From positions 1 through 64,000 of the forward strand of contig QWHH01000003.1 of assembly GCA_021404785.1 (NCBI GenBank): 64,000 nucleotides of DNA, read 5' to 3'. Origin of the DNA: Lysobacterales bacterium PRO7. Lineage in GTDB: Bacteria; Pseudomonadota; Gammaproteobacteria; Xanthomonadales; Rhodanobacteraceae. The notes under the pieces are model-generated. The model was not told where the DNA came from. It did not search any database and saw nothing but the letters and a program-made list of their open reading frames with translations. Shown one piece after another: positions 23,595-34,001 of the stretch. How positions within the stretch are numbered: the stretch's first letter is position 1; each line of letters starts with the position of its first letter. The position numbers were made by a program, and so were the translations under genes.

Positions 23595-25166
23595 TCAGCG
23601 CTTCATCGCGTTGAAGAACTCATCGTTCGACTTGGTGTTCTTCATCTTGTCGAGCATGAATTCCATCGCGGCGAGTTCGTCCATCGGATGCAGCAGTTTG
23701 CGCAGGATCCAGATCTTCTGCAGCATGTCCGGTTCGATGAGCAAATCTTCGCGGCGCGTGCCGGAGCGGTTGATATTGATCGCCGGATACACGCGCTTCT
23801 CGGAGATGCGCCGATCCAGGTGCACTTCCATGTTGCCGGTGCCCTTGAATTCCTCGTAGATCACTTCGTCCATCTTCGAGCCGGTCTCGACCAGCGCAGT
23901 GGCAAGGATGGTCAGCGAGCCACCCTCCTCGACGTTGCGCGCGGCGCCGAAGAAGCGCTTCGGGCGTTGCAGTGCGTTCGCGTCCACGCCGCCGGTCAGC
24001 ACCTTGCCGGACGAGGGCACCACGGTGTTGTAGGCGCGCGCGAGACGCGTGATGGAGTCAAGCAGGATCACGACGTCCTTCTTGTGTTCGACCAGGCGCT
24101 TGGCGCGCTCGATCACCATTTCGGCAACCTGCACGTGGCGCACCGCGGGTTCGTCGAACGTGGAGGAGATCACCTCGGCGCGCACGCTGCGCTGCATTTC
24201 GGTGACTTCCTCGGGACGTTCGTCGATGAGCAGGATGATCAGGTGTGCCTCGGGATAATTCTGCACCAGCGCCTGGGCGATATTCTGCAGCATCATTGTC
24301 TTGCCGGCCTTGGGCTGCGACACGATCATGCCGCGCTGGCCGCGTCCGACCGGCGCGATCAAGTCGAGAATTCGGCCGGTGATGTCTTCGGTCGAGCCGT
24401 TGCCGCGTTCCAGGTGGAACATCTTGCGCGGGAACAGTGGTGTGAGGTTTTCGAACAGCACCTTGTTCTTCGACGCTTCCGGCGGCTCGCCGTTGATCGT
24501 GTCAACACGCAGCAGGGCGAAGTAACGCTCGCCTTCCTTCGGATTGCGCACGCGGCCGGCGATATAGTCGCCAGTGCGCAAGTTGAAGCGGCGGATCTGC
24601 GAGGGCGAGACGTAGATATCGTCGGCACCGGCGAGATAGGACTCGTCCGGGCCGCGCAGGAAGCCGAAGCCGTCTTGCAGGATTTCGAGCACGCCCTCGA
24701 CGCTGACGCCACCACCGGCGCGGGCATGCGCCTTCAGGATCAGGAACACGATGTCCTGTTTGCGCGCGCGCGCGACGCCTTCCTCGATGCCGAGTTCCTC
24801 GGCCATCTTGAGCAACTGGTGCGCAGGCTTGCGCTTGAGTTCGTTCAGGTCGATCAGCGGGCCGTCGCCGCCGCCGTTCTTGGACTCGTCGTATTCCTCG
24901 TCCTGTGGCGGCTGGAAGCGTTGCTGATTGCGGTCACCGCCACCACCTCCGCGATTGCGGTCACGGCCGCGATTGCGGCCATGGCGACCTTGCGGTCGAT
25001 TGCCGCCTTGGCGCTGTTCGCCGCCACCGGCGTTTTCGCCCCCGGCTTCTGCGGCTGGTGGATTGGCAGCGGTGTTGTCGCCGGATTGGGTTTCGCGCGG
25101 CTTGGATTCGGCACGCGTATCGTTGGAACGGCTTTCGCCGGAATCTTTGTTATCTGGTTCGGACAC
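23595..25166 (-). CDS. rho: Transcription termination factor Rho
   Basis: This 523-residue hexameric RNA helicase ends transcription at rut sites. A disordered N-terminal extension of about 100 residues, rich in Gly, Arg, Asn and Asp, precedes the usual Rho_N domain, the CSD-like RNA-binding domain ([14 protein letters not shown]) and the ATPase core with Walker A region QPKAGKT and Walker [13 protein letters not shown]. coli Rho has 419 residues. The start is GTG at 25166 with GAGG seven bases upstream. The leader up to trxA contains repeat copy 2. Confidence 0.96.
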   Translation of the reverse strand: MSEPDNKDSGESRSNDTRAESKPRETQSGDNTAANPPAAEAGGENAGGGEQRQGGNRPQGRHGRNRGRDRNRGGGGGDRNQQRFQPPQDEEYDESKNGGGDGPLIDLNELKRKPAHQLLKMAEELGIEEGVARARKQDIVFLILKAHARAGGGVSVEGVLEILQDGFGFLRGPDESYLAGADDIYVSPSQIRRFNLRTGDYIAGRVRNPKEGERYFALLRVDTINGEPPEASKNKVLFENLTPLFPRKMFHLERGNGSTEDITGRILDLIAPVGRGQRGMIVSQPKAGKTMMLQNIAQALVQNYPEAHLIILLIDERPEEVTEMQRSVRAEVISSTFDEPAVRHVQVAEMVIERAKRLVEHKKDVVILLDSITRLARAYNTVVPSSGKVLTGGVDANALQRPKRFFGAARNVEEGGSLTILATALVETGSKMDEVIYEEFKGTGNMEVHLDRRISEKRVYPAININRSGTRREDLLIEPDMLQKIWILRKLLHPMDELAAMEFMLDKMKNTKSNDEFFNAMKR

Positions 25167-25472
25167 GGACTGGCCTCGTGGGCGCCGTAAAAGTTACGGA
25201 GGGTTGGAAGAAAATCGGGGGAGGGCGGGCCGGGCGAACGCCCGGCAGACCGATGTAACTTATCACCAATCGCTGCGCACTGCCAAGCGTTTGGCGGACT
25301 ATATTTTTAGCTTTTTTTGCGATTTACACAAGTAGCGATTGAGTACGGATCGTCTTCGTGGCCGCGGTTTTCTTTTCTCGTCATTCCGGCGAAAGCCGGA
25401 ATCCAGTGTCTTTCTTGTTGGCATCCTGCCGCCTGGATTCCGGCCAATCCATGGCCGGAATGACGAATTTCG
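25167..25472 (-). other. rho leader / trxA-rho intergenic region
   Basis: This 306-base stretch has no gene. It holds the presumed rho promoter and leader on the minus strand, a purine-rich tract near 25200-25230, an AT-rich patch around 25300-25325 that could hold a promoter, and the 87-bp element at 25379-25465. I cannot identify an autoregulatory structure with confidence. Confidence 0.5.
25379..25465. repeat. 87-bp dispersed inverted-repeat element, copy 2
   Basis: It begins CGTCATTCCGGC and ends GCCGGAATGACG, a perfect 12-bp terminal inverted repeat, with internal GCCGGAATCCAG and CTGGATTCCGGC. Length and layout equal copy 1 (9364-9450). It lies just after the trxA stop. Confidence 0.8.
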
Positions 25473-25799
25473 TCAGATCGTCCTGTCGATCAGCTGGGTC
25501 AACTGGGTCTTGCTCACCGCCCCGATCTGGGTCGCCTCGACCTTGCCGTTCTTGAAGATCATCAGGGTCGGGATGCCGCGCACATTGTAATTGCGCGGGG
25601 TTTTCTGGTTGTGGTCGATGTTGATCTTGGCCACCTTGAGCTTGCCGGAATAATTCTGCGCGACCTCGTCGAGGATCGGCGCGATCATCTTGCACGGCCC
25701 GCACCATTCGGCCCAGAAATCGACCAGCACGGGCTCGCTGGACTTGAGCACCTGCTCTTCGAATTGGTCGTCGCTGATCTGGGCAATGGCTGCGCTCAC
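25473..25799 (-). CDS. trxA: Thioredoxin
   Basis: This 108-residue cytoplasmic dithiol oxidoreductase has the active site Trp32-Cys33-Gly34-Pro35-Cys36, the buried DFWAEW strand and the cis-proline in GIPTLMIF. I chose GTG 25799, which has GGAGA at spacing five and yields the normal thioredoxin length; a GTG four codons upstream (25811) is also in frame. It is upstream of rho on the same strand, separated by the leader and a repeat, and divergent from rhlB. Confidence 0.95.
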   Translation of the reverse strand: MSAAIAQISDDQFEEQVLKSSEPVLVDFWAEWCGPCKMIAPILDEVAQNYSGKLKVAKINIDHNQKTPRNYNVRGIPTLMIFKNGKVEATQIGAVSKTQLTQLIDRTI

Positions 25800-26019
25800 G
25801 GTGTTCTCCACGGATGGTATTGCGGGTTGACGACGGCGTTGTGGCCGCGGTTGGGGTATACTTGTTCAGGTTGCGCAGCGTCTGCGCGCTCGGGTTTCGC
25901 CGGGGGTGCTTCATTTGACCCCAAGCGGCGGTTCCGATCAAGTTGGGCCATTCGCCCCCTCATTCAAGCCGGACGAGACCCCGGCATTCATCATCAGGCC
26001 CGGAGCGGCCATCGCCTTC

Positions 26020-27651
26020 ATGTCCGAGCAACAACCTCTTACCGACACTTTTTTCGACACATTCGACCTGCATCCGAGCCTGCTTTCCGGTCTGCACGCC
26101 GCGGGCTTCACCCGCTGCACGCCGATCCAGGCGTTGACCCTGCCCGATGCGCTCGCCGGGCGCGACGTCGCCGGGCAGGCGCAGACCGGCACCGGCAAGA
26201 CCGGCGCGTTCCTGATCGCGATCATGCAACGCCTGCTCACGCGTACGGCTTTCGCCGAACGCGGGTCGGTCGATCCGCGTGCGCTGATCATCGCGCCGAC
26301 GCGGGAACTTGCAATCCAGATCGACAAGGATTTCCGCAGCCTCGGCCGCGACACCGGCCTCAAATCCGCATTGATCTACGGCGGCGTCGACTACGACAAG
26401 CAACGCGAGCAATTGCGCGGTGGCGTGGACATCATCATCGCGACGCCGGGCCGCCTGCTCGACTATTACAAGCAACACGTGTTCTCGCTCAACGCCGTGG
26501 AGATCATGGTGATCGACGAGGCCGACCGCATGTTCGACCTCGGCTTCATCAAGGACGTGCGCTTCATCCTGCGCCGCCTGCCCGATCGCACGCGCCGCCA
26601 GTGCATGCTGTTCTCGGCGACGCTGTCGCACCGCGTGCTCGAGCTCGCCTACGAGCACATGAACGAGGCGCAAAAGCTCGCGGTGGAAAGCGACAACGTC
26701 ACCGCCGACCGCGTGCGTCAGGTCATTTATTTTCCAGCCAGCGAAGAAAAACTGCCGTTGCTGATCAACTTGCTGTCGCGCATCGACGCGCACCGCAGCA
26801 TGGTCTTCGTCAACATGAAGGTTGCCGCGGAAAAAGTCGCGCGGCGCCTGGAGCGGCAAGGCTTCCGCGTCGGCATGCTGTCCGGCGACGTGCCGCAGAA
26901 AAAGCGTCAGACCCTGCTCGGCAAGTTCCAGCGTGGCGAGATTGAAATCCTAATCGCCACTGACGTCGCCGCGCGCGGCCTGCACATTCCCGATGTCACC
27001 CACGTATTCAATTACGACTTGCCGATGGATGCCGAGGATTACGTGCATCGCATCGGCCGCACTGCGCGTTTGGGCGCCGAAGGCGACGCGATCAGCTTCG
27101 CCTGCGACATGTACGCGCAGGGTCTGCCTGACATCGAAGCCTACATCGGCCAGAAGATTCCGGTCGCGCGCGTGGAGCCGGAAATGCTGGTGATTCCACC
27201 GCCGCGTGCGCCGGTCGCCGGCGCCGAAGTTGGCGACGGCGAATCCAACATCGACACTTCGGCGCGCAAACCGCATGCGCCGAAGTCGCGTCACGGCGAA
27301 TCGCGCCACGGCGATACCCGCAAACCACGTCGCGACGGCCCGCGCGAACGCGCGCACGAGCGCAAGCCCGCGCCTGCGCAAGCGACCGCAGCACCAACAC
27401 ATTCGGCACCGTTGCCCGCAACCAGTGCCGACGGCGCGCCGCGCAAACGCCGCCGTCGCGGCGGTCGCGGCCGTGGCGAAGGTGGCGACGTTTCGGCGCG
27501 CAATCACGAAGGCAATGGCACGATGCCGGAGAAGCGTCCGCGCGGCCACCAGCCCATCCCCACGACGCCGACACCATCTCCGCCGCTTCCGGCCGAGCGC
27601 AAGAAGCCGGGCTTGTTCCGCCGCATCGGGAACCTGTTCAAGCGTTCCTGA
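26020..27651 (+). CDS. rhlB: DEAD-box ATP-dependent RNA helicase RhlB
   Basis: This 543-residue helicase has a Q motif (FTRCTPIQ), Walker A AQTGTGKT, the DEAD box in [10 protein letters not shown], the SAT motif and HRIGRTAR. After the RecA-like domains (to about residue 400) comes a long Arg/His/Ala-rich disordered tail, which in relatives helps RNA and RNase E binding. The frame is open to 25906, but ATG 26020 ([19 protein letters not shown]) matches the family start. Forty-five bases separate it from gspC. Confidence 0.93.
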   Translation: MSEQQPLTDTFFDTFDLHPSLLSGLHAAGFTRCTPIQALTLPDALAGRDVAGQAQTGTGKTGAFLIAIMQRLLTRTAFAERGSVDPRALIIAPTRELAIQIDKDFRSLGRDTGLKSALIYGGVDYDKQREQLRGGVDIIIATPGRLLDYYKQHVFSLNAVEIMVIDEADRMFDLGFIKDVRFILRRLPDRTRRQCMLFSATLSHRVLELAYEHMNEAQKLAVESDNVTADRVRQVIYFPASEEKLPLLINLLSRIDAHRSMVFVNMKVAAEKVARRLERQGFRVGMLSGDVPQKKRQTLLGKFQRGEIEILIATDVAARGLHIPDVTHVFNYDLPMDAEDYVHRIGRTARLGAEGDAISFACDMYAQGLPDIEAYIGQKIPVARVEPEMLVIPPPRAPVAGAEVGDGESNIDTSARKPHAPKSRHGESRHGDTRKPRRDGPRERAHERKPAPAQATAAPTHSAPLPATSADGAPRKRRRRGGRGRGEGGDVSARNHEGNGTMPEKRPRGHQPIPTTPTPSPPLPAERKKPGLFRRIGNLFKRS

Positions 27652-27695
27652 GCGCATGCTGCTAAAGTCTGCGGCGGGTTTTTCGACACCGCCGC

Positions 27696-28589
27696 ATGCT
27701 TGCATCCCTGACTCACGCCGATCACGCACGCCTCTCGCGCCTGGCCGCGCTCGCTGCCTGCGCGATCTTCGCGCTGATCTGCCTGTGGCTGCTGGTGAAA
27801 CTCGTCTGGCTGCTGGTGCCGCAGGGCGACAATGGCGTGACGGCGACGCCGGCTGCTGCCGCGCCGGCACCGGCGCCATTGCAATCGGTGGGCAAGTGGC
27901 ATCTGTTCGGCAATCCGCAAACGATCGCGGTGTTGCAGCAGATGCGCAACGCGCCGGCGACGACGCTGAAACTCACCTTGCGCGGCACGCTGGCGATGGA
28001 CGATCCGAACGACGGCATCGCCATGATCCAGGACGAACACGGCGGCGAGCGCGCTTACAAAGTGGGCGAGGCGGTCGGCGACAACGCGAAGCTCACGGCG
28101 GTTTACACCGATCACGTCGTGCTCGATCACGAAGGCGTGGCCGAGACGCTGAACCTGCCGCAGGCCGATGCGCACGCTACGGCGCCGCCAGCCAATCCGA
28201 CGAATCTCGCCAGCGCAACCGGCGCGCGCGCGTCGAGCATCCCGCCGAACTTCGCGCCGCCGCAGTTGGGCGGGAACCTGGATTGGAGTGCGGCGCAATC
28301 GAAACTGCGCATCGACCCGGCCCAGCTCGCCAAGCAGGTGCACGTCGAACCCGTGTTCGAGAACGGCAAGATCGCCGGCGCGCGCCTGTCCGGCGGCGGC
28401 GAAGTGGCGCGGCTGATGAGCCAGGCCGGCCTCAAACCCACCGACCTCATCACCGCGATCAACGGCCAGTCGCTGTCGGCGGTGTCCAATCCGCAGCAAT
28501 TCATGGACAATCTGGCCGGGGCCGGCAGCATTTCCGTCACCGTGTTGCGCGACGGCAAGCCGGCGACGCTGACCGTGAGCTTGCGTTGA
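27696..28589 (+). CDS. gspC: Type II secretion protein GspC
   Basis: This 297-residue bitopic inner-membrane protein has one N-terminal membrane helix (about residues 18-42), a homology region (about 65-150) that contacts GspD, and a C-terminal PDZ domain with the typical GLKPTDLITAINGQSL stretch. It links the inner-membrane platform to the secretin. It heads a gspC-gspD-gspE run. The PDZ domain and gene order make the call firm even though GspC proteins diverge strongly. Confidence 0.88.
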   Translation: MLASLTHADHARLSRLAALAACAIFALICLWLLVKLVWLLVPQGDNGVTATPAAAAPAPAPLQSVGKWHLFGNPQTIAVLQQMRNAPATTLKLTLRGTLAMDDPNDGIAMIQDEHGGERAYKVGEAVGDNAKLTAVYTDHVVLDHEGVAETLNLPQADAHATAPPANPTNLASATGARASSIPPNFAPPQLGGNLDWSAAQSKLRIDPAQLAKQVHVEPVFENGKIAGARLSGGGEVARLMSQAGLKPTDLITAINGQSLSAVSNPQQFMDNLAGAGSISVTVLRDGKPATLTVSLR

Positions 28590-28617
28590 TCCGAATATAC
28601 TTGTAGAGAAATACACA

Positions 28618-30684
28618 ATGACGCGATTCCTCGTTGCCGCCTTCCTCGCTTTCGCCGCCGCACTGGCCTGCGCGCAACCGAAGTCGCCCGTCGCAGCGCC
28701 CGTCGCGAATCCGCCCGGCACGCACACGCTGAACATGAAGGATGCCGACATCCAGGCGCTGATCGCGACGGTGTCGGAAATCACCGGCAAGAATTTCATC
28801 GTCGGCCCGAACGTGCAAGGCAAGGTCACCGTGGTGTCGGCGCGGCCGATGAAGCCGGACGAAATCTACGACGTGTTCCTGTCGGTGTTGCGCGTGCACG
28901 GCTACGCGGCGATTCCTTCCGGCAGCATGGTCAAGATCGTGCCCGAGGCGGTGGCGCAGCAGGACGGCTCCGGCGGGCTCAACGGCACGCGCCAGCACGA
29001 GGCGGACGAGATCGTCACCCAGATCGTGCCGGTCAAGCACGTCGCGGCGACGGATCTGGTGCCGATCCTGCGCCCGCTGATGCCGCAGGGCGCGCAACTG
29101 ATTGCGCATCCGGCATCCAATTCGCTGGTCGTTTCCGATCGCGCCGGCAATGTCGAACGCATGATCAGCATCATCCACCGCATCGACACGGTTTCCGATT
29201 CCGGCGTTGACGTGATCCCGTTGCAGCACGCCAGTGCCGCGGAAGTCGCGCGCATTCTCGGCCAGCTCGCCGATACCAAGGGCGCCGAAAGTGCCGATGC
29301 GCCGCACGTGTTCGCCGACGAGCGCACGAATTCGATTTTGCTTTCGGGTGGGAAGAGCGGCCGCCTGCGCCTGCGCGCGCTGGTTGCACATCTGGATACA
29401 CCGATCAGCGATGGCGGCGAAACCCAGGTCGTGTATCTGAACTACGCCAACGCCAAGGACCTGGTACCGATTCTCGAAGGCGTCGCCGCGACGCTGACCG
29501 GCGACACGCCGCCGAACGCGAAGGCCGCCGCAGGCGCCGCGGCGGGCAGCGGCGCATCGTCCTCCGGCGCATCGACCGCGACGATCCAGGCCCACGAAGG
29601 CGACAACGCGCTCGTGATCAGTGCGCCGCCGGCGGTGTTTCGTTCGTTGCAGGCGGTGATTCGCCAGCTCGACATCCGCCGCGCGCAGGTATTGATCGAG
29701 GCGGTCATCGCGGAAGTCTCGGATGAAACCGCGAACGAGCTCGGCATCCAGTGGCAGATTCCGCTCGGTGACAAGAGCCATGTGCTGGGCGGCACCAATT
29801 TCACCGGCAACACGCCGGGCAACAACATCTTCAACGTCACCGGCGGCTTGAACGCGTCCGGAGGCCCGGCGATCAGCCTGGGCAACGGCCTGAATTTGGG
29901 CTACCTCGACACGGTCACGTTGAATGGCAAGCAGTTGCTCAGCCTCGGCGGCCTGCTCTCGGCGCTGCGCAGCAACGGCAAGAACAACATCCTGTCCACG
30001 CCATCGATCATGACCCTGGACAACCAGGAAGCGATGATCAAGGTCGCGCAGGAAGTGCCGTTCGTGACCGGCTCCTACACGACAAATACCGGCGGCAATT
30101 CAGGCAGCAATGGCAACACCACTGGCATCGGCAATCCGTTCCAGACCATCCAGCGCAAGGACGTGGGCCTCACCCTCACCGTCACGCCGCATATCAATTC
30201 CGGCGATACGGTGCGCCTGGACATCCACCAGGAAGTCTCCAATCTGCTGCCGCCGGTGCAGGGTGCGGTGGACCTGGTCACCAACAAGCGCGAGATCAAG
30301 ACCACGGTGATGGTGAAGGACGATTCCCTGCTCGTGCTCGGCGGATTGATCTCGGACAACGTCAAGGACAGCGTGCAGAAAGTGCCCGCGCTGGGCGACA
30401 TTCCGTTGATCGGAAACCTGTTCCGCTACCGCAGCAACGATCACCAGAAACAGGACCTGATGGTGTTCCTGCATCCGAAGATCCTGCGTGACGCGGCGAG
30501 CGAGGCGCAGGTATCCGGCGAAAAGTACAACTTCCTGCGCACCGAGCAATTGCGCATGCGCGAGAACAGCGAAACGATCACGCCGCGCGCCCAGCAGCCG
30601 ATGTTGCCGGAAGTGCACGATTTCCTGAAATCGCCGGCACTGGACGTGGCGCCGAAAGACGCACCGGGAACGCAGCACCCATGA
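28618..30684 (+). CDS. gspD: Type II secretion secretin GspD
   Basis: This 688-residue outer-membrane channel has a signal peptide (cleavage near LACA, residue 19), an N0 domain ([25 protein letters not shown]), N1-N3 domains with a Gly/Ala/Ser-rich insert around residues 295-320, and a C-terminal secretin core with the conserved [18 protein letters not shown] segment. No extended S-domain for a pilotin is obvious. It overlaps gspE by four bases (ATGA). Confidence 0.95.
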   Translation: MTRFLVAAFLAFAAALACAQPKSPVAAPVANPPGTHTLNMKDADIQALIATVSEITGKNFIVGPNVQGKVTVVSARPMKPDEIYDVFLSVLRVHGYAAIPSGSMVKIVPEAVAQQDGSGGLNGTRQHEADEIVTQIVPVKHVAATDLVPILRPLMPQGAQLIAHPASNSLVVSDRAGNVERMISIIHRIDTVSDSGVDVIPLQHASAAEVARILGQLADTKGAESADAPHVFADERTNSILLSGGKSGRLRLRALVAHLDTPISDGGETQVVYLNYANAKDLVPILEGVAATLTGDTPPNAKAAAGAAAGSGASSSGASTATIQAHEGDNALVISAPPAVFRSLQAVIRQLDIRRAQVLIEAVIAEVSDETANELGIQWQIPLGDKSHVLGGTNFTGNTPGNNIFNVTGGLNASGGPAISLGNGLNLGYLDTVTLNGKQLLSLGGLLSALRSNGKNNILSTPSIMTLDNQEAMIKVAQEVPFVTGSYTTNTGGNSGSNGNTTGIGNPFQTIQRKDVGLTLTVTPHINSGDTVRLDIHQEVSNLLPPVQGAVDLVTNKREIKTTVMVKDDSLLVLGGLISDNVKDSVQKVPALGDIPLIGNLFRYRSNDHQKQDLMVFLHPKILRDAASEAQVSGEKYNFLRTEQLRMRENSETITPRAQQPMLPEVHDFLKSPALDVAPKDAPGTQHP

Positions 30685-32162
30685 ACGCGGCCGCGCATCC
30701 GCCGCGGCCCAGTTTCGGCTTCGCCCGCCGCAACGGCGCCACGCTTGTCGCCTGGCATGGCGACGAGGCCGAAGTCGCCTGGCGCGATGGCGTCCAACCT
30801 GAAGTCTTGAGTGAACTGCGGCGCTATCTCGGCACGCCGCTCAAGCTCGTGCGCCACGATACCGCCAGTTACGAACGCCTGCTGCGCGATTTGTACGAGC
30901 AAGGCGACGACGCACGTGCGATGGTCGCCGACTTCGACGACGAACTCGATCTGAAGACCCTTGCCGACGAACTGCCCGAGCCGGAAGACCTGCTCGAATC
31001 CGAGGACGACGCGCCGATCATTCGCCTGATCAACGCGCTGCTCACCGAAGCCGTGAAGGAAGGCGCGAGCGACATCCACATCGAACCGTTCGAGAATCGC
31101 CTCGTCGTGCGCTTTCGCATCGACGGCGTGCTGCGCGAAGTACTTAGCCCCCAGAAGGCGATCGCGAGCGCCGTGGTGTCGCGCATCAAGGTCATGGCGC
31201 GCCTGGACATCGCCGAAAAACGCCTGCCGCAGGATGGCCGCATCGGACTCAAGATTGCCGGGCGCCCGGTCGATGTGCGCGTCTCCACGATTCCGGCCGG
31301 CCATGGCGAACGCGTCGTGCTGCGCCTGCTCGACAAGCAGGCCGGCAAACTCGATCTGAAACAACTCGGCATGGCGCCGGATACGCTCGCTGCACTGGGC
31401 GACGTGATCCAGCGTCCGCACGGGATCCTGCTCGTCACCGGCCCGACCGGATCGGGCAAGACGACGACACTGTACGGCTCGTTGCTCCAGCTCAACGACG
31501 CCAGCCGCAACATCATGACCGTGGAAGATCCGATCGAGTACTACATCGATGGCGTCGGACAAACCCAAGTCAACACCAAAGTGGACATGACCTTCGCGCG
31601 CGGCCTGCGCGCGATCCTGCGCCAGGATCCGGACGTGGTCATGGTCGGCGAAATCCGCGACCTGGAAACCGCCGAAATCGCGGTGCAGGCCTCGCTCACC
31701 GGCCATCTGGTGTTGTCCACGCTGCACACCAACTCCGCGATCGGCGCAGTCACGCGCCTGCGCGACATGGGCGTTGAACCGTTCCTGCTCTCATCTTCGC
31801 TGATCGGCGTGCTCGCGCAGCGCCTCGTGCGCGTGCTCGATCCGGCGCAACGCGAGATGTACGCGGCCACGCCGCGCGAACTCGCTGCGTTCGGCAAGGC
31901 CGCCGACACGCGTGCGAATCTGTACCGGCCTTCCGCACAGGCCGCCGGTCGCCACGCCGGCTACCGCGGCCGCACCGGCATCTACGAATTTGTCAACGTC
32001 GACGAGGAACTGCGCCGCCTGATCCACGCCAATGCCGCTGAAGCGGAACTGGAACGCCACGCGCGCACGCGCACGCCGAGCATCCTCGAAGACGGCTGGA
32101 ACAAGTGCGTGGCCGGCATCACGTCTGCCGAAGAAGTGCTGCGGGTGACGCGGGAGGAATAG
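30681..32162 (+). CDS. gspE: Type II secretion ATPase GspE lacking the zinc-binding cysteines
   Basis: This 493-residue cytoplasmic hexameric ATPase has a Walker A GPTGSGKT (254-261), Asp box EDPIEY, Walker B GEIRD and His box TLHTN. In most GspE/PilB proteins a tetracysteine zinc module lies between the LVRxLCPxC and [12 protein letters not shown] segments. Here those positions read LVRVLDPAQ and [16 protein letters not shown], with no cysteine at residues 385-427. I recall the same loss in Xanthomonas XpsE, which supports the taxonomic guess. The gspF-M genes do not follow. Confidence 0.94.
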   Translation: MNAAAHPPRPSFGFARRNGATLVAWHGDEAEVAWRDGVQPEVLSELRRYLGTPLKLVRHDTASYERLLRDLYEQGDDARAMVADFDDELDLKTLADELPEPEDLLESEDDAPIIRLINALLTEAVKEGASDIHIEPFENRLVVRFRIDGVLREVLSPQKAIASAVVSRIKVMARLDIAEKRLPQDGRIGLKIAGRPVDVRVSTIPAGHGERVVLRLLDKQAGKLDLKQLGMAPDTLAALGDVIQRPHGILLVTGPTGSGKTTTLYGSLLQLNDASRNIMTVEDPIEYYIDGVGQTQVNTKVDMTFARGLRAILRQDPDVVMVGEIRDLETAEIAVQASLTGHLVLSTLHTNSAIGAVTRLRDMGVEPFLLSSSLIGVLAQRLVRVLDPAQREMYAATPRELAAFGKAADTRANLYRPSAQAAGRHAGYRGRTGIYEFVNVDEELRRLIHANAAEAELERHARTRTPSILEDGWNKCVAGITSAEEVLRVTREE

Positions 32163-32177
32163 GGCCGGCTTGCATCG

Positions 32178-32192
32178 CATCCATTTCGGATG
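32178..32192. promoter_or_regulatory. Inverted repeat upstream of the toxin-antitoxin genes
   Basis: CATCC-ATTTC-GGATG forms a perfect five-base inverted repeat 25 bases before the antitoxin start, and a further GCATCC follows at 32199-32204. Such repeats commonly bind the antitoxin for autoregulation. It is short, so chance occurrence is possible. Confidence 0.35.
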
Positions 32193-32216
32193 TATTTTGC
32201 ATCCACGGAGGACGCC

Positions 32217-32534
32217 ATGCCCACCACCTTCACGATCAAGCAAGTGCCCGATGCGCTCGCCGACCGCCTGCGGCGGCGCGCGGAAGACAATCGTCGATCC
32301 TTGCAGCGCGAGCTGCTGCTGATTCTGGAAGACGCTGCGGCTTTGCGCGTGTCCGAACCGCCTGCGCCCGCGTGGCTGCCTGCGCCCGAGCATCGCTCCG
32401 CGCGCACGCGATCGCGCAAAGATGCCCGCCTCTCGCTGGAAGAGCTCTGGCAGCGCGCGCGCAAGCTCGGCAGCACCAGTCCTTCTGAATCCGCCGCCAT
32501 CATTCGCCGCGATCGCGATGCCCGTCGTCGTTGA
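32217..32534 (+). CDS. FitA/VapB-like antitoxin
   Basis: This 105-residue protein starts with a ribbon-helix-helix of the FitA/Arc type (TTFTIKQVPDALADRLRRRAEDNRRSLQRELLLILEDA) and ends in a basic tail (RRDRDARRR) that would contact the toxin. ATG 32217 follows GGAGG at spacing five, which decides the start over an in-frame ATG at 32190. It overlaps the PIN toxin gene by 17 bases. It should neutralise the toxin and repress the operon. Confidence 0.85.
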   Translation: MPTTFTIKQVPDALADRLRRRAEDNRRSLQRELLLILEDAAALRVSEPPAPAWLPAPEHRSARTRSRKDARLSLEELWQRARKLGSTSPSESAAIIRRDRDARRR

Positions 32535-32910
32535 TGCCTCGGCTATTGCTGCAGTGCTGTTCGACGAACCCGAAGCCGCGCCCATCCTCGCCAGCATCAA
32601 GGGAAAGCTCATCGCCCCCACACTGCTGCGTTACGAATTGGCGAGCGTGGCGACGACCAAAATGATCCGACATCCGGCGCGCTTGAAGGAAATCGATGCG
32701 CGTTACCGCCTCCTCGACGGGCTCGTGATCGACTATGCCGAACCGGACTGGCCCAGCCTGCCAGCGCTGGCGCGACGCTGGGCGTTATCGGCATACGATG
32801 CGGCCTATCTGCAACTTGCCTTGAACCTGCGCGCAGCGCTGCTCACGCTCGATGCGCGCCTGGCGGCGGCATGGGATGATGCAACGGATTCGGCCGGAAT
32901 GAAATCGTGA
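32518..32910 (+). CDS. PIN-domain ribonuclease toxin (VapC-like)
   Basis: This 130-residue PIN-domain protein has the acidic active site: Asp6 (VVVDASA), Glu in RYELAS near residue 41, Asp in SAYDAAYLQLA near residue 93 and Asp in LLTLDARLA near residue 111. Such toxins cleave tRNA or rRNA when the antitoxin is lost. ATG 32518 lies inside the antitoxin 3' end, the usual coupling. Its 3' end overlaps a minus-strand frame (32843-33100). Confidence 0.88.
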   Translation: MPVVVDASAIAAVLFDEPEAAPILASIKGKLIAPTLLRYELASVATTKMIRHPARLKEIDARYRLLDGLVIDYAEPDWPSLPALARRWALSAYDAAYLQLALNLRAALLTLDARLAAAWDDATDSAGMKS

Positions 32911-33100
32911 ACGACGCTGCGGCAACCACAGGCAAAACGACCACGCTTGCGCAATTTCGATTGTCGCCGCGATTGGGCCGGTAGCTGCGCCAGCCGCTAC
33001 TGCCGGCAGGCAGTTCGCCCTTGCGCCAGCCGTTGCAGGCAATGGCGAGGATGACACTGCCGAACCCCAGCAAGAACACGATACTGAGCCAGCCCGGCAT
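32843..33100 (-). CDS. Possible small membrane protein, coupled to the upstream envelope gene
   Basis: ATG 33100 overlaps the stop of the upstream gene by one base (TGATG) and opens an 85-codon frame that starts MPGWLSIVFLLGFGSVILAIACNG, a plausible membrane helix. A second hydrophobic stretch lies near residues 50-66. The C-terminal 20 or so residues overlap the PIN gene on the other strand and look like random coding. The coupling supports a real gene; the composition of the second half does not. I recognise no family. Confidence 0.45.
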   Translation of the reverse strand: MPGWLSIVFLLGFGSVILAIACNGWRKGELPAGSSGWRSYRPNRGDNRNCASVVVLPVVAAASFTISFRPNPLHHPMPPPGAHRA

Positions 33101-33897
33101 CACGCGTCGCGCGGCGGCCAGATGCGCCGCAGGATCGCCAGAACGGCCATCGCCGCGCTGCTCAACGCACCGGCGATGAGAACCTCGAACGGCCACAAAT
33201 TGTGCGACGTGGGATCGATCGCGGTGCCAGTGATAATTCGCAACACGACAAATGCCATCAGCACGGCCGGTACGGCGGCGGCCAGACGCCAGCCGCCGCG
33301 CCAACGCCACAGACCCCACGCGGGCGCGGCGAATCCGAGCAACAACAGTGCGAGCATCGCCAGCATGAAACCGCCGAACAGTGCGGCATCGCCGCTGCTC
33401 GGCGCCTTGTTCATGCGCTTTTCGTAATCGGCGCGCTGCGCCTGCGCGTCGAGCGCAGACATGCGCTCCACCCATTCGGGTTTGTCCGCGCCGTTTGCGG
33501 CCGCATCGCTGCCCTGCACGTGCACGGCGTAACGCGCCACGTCGTGGGTGCCATTTGGCGAACCATCGCCTGCGCGGATGCGTACTTCATCAACCTGTAC
33601 ATCCGCATCCATGAGAAAAAACCAGCCAAGCGCTTCGCCATTGCCGTCGTAAGTGCGCGACGGATTGCTGCCGGCATCCGCACGTTCGCCTTCGAAATAC
33701 GGCTCGGCCCAGATTTGGATCGGATGATCGGTCGAATAGCCCAGACGCAGGTAGAAATTCTGGTTGCGCACCAGGATGACGTCATCACCCGCCGGATACG
33801 TTTCCAGCACCTGCACAGTGGGCTGCGCTTGCGCGTGGGCGAGATGCGCGCTGCAAAGCCACAGTATGGCGCAAACGGCAGAAAAAAGACGGTTCAT
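33100..33897 (-). CDS. Exported hypothetical protein with C-terminal membrane helices
   Basis: This 265-residue protein has a signal peptide (cleavage near AHAQA, residue 23), a periplasmic domain of about 150 residues (NQNFYLRLGYSTDHPIQIWAEP; an RTYDGNGEALGWFFLM region reminiscent of beta-sandwich folds), and three membrane segments in residues 175-255. GGGGA upstream supports ATG 33897 over the longer frame to 33978. The function is unknown. It and the small downstream frame form a two-gene unit. Confidence 0.7.
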   Translation of the reverse strand: MNRLFSAVCAILWLCSAHLAHAQAQPTVQVLETYPAGDDVILVRNQNFYLRLGYSTDHPIQIWAEPYFEGERADAGSNPSRTYDGNGEALGWFFLMDADVQVDEVRIRAGDGSPNGTHDVARYAVHVQGSDAAANGADKPEWVERMSALDAQAQRADYEKRMNKAPSSGDAALFGGFMLAMLALLLLGFAAPAWGLWRWRGGWRLAAAVPAVLMAFVVLRIITGTAIDPTSHNLWPFEVLIAGALSSAAMAVLAILRRIWPPRDA

Positions 33898-34001
33898 CGA
33901 GGTCCCCAGGCAGCTTTCCCCCGCTGCGCAGCATACACAAAAACAATCGCGGTCCGGCTGCGGTAATCTGTCGGCCACATCGCCTGATACGGAGTCGTAT
34001 C

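Noticed and set aside
32785-33057. 90-codon minus-strand frame in the toxin-envelope gap
   Set aside because: No start context, overlaps the PIN toxin, and competes with the coupled frame at 32843-33100.
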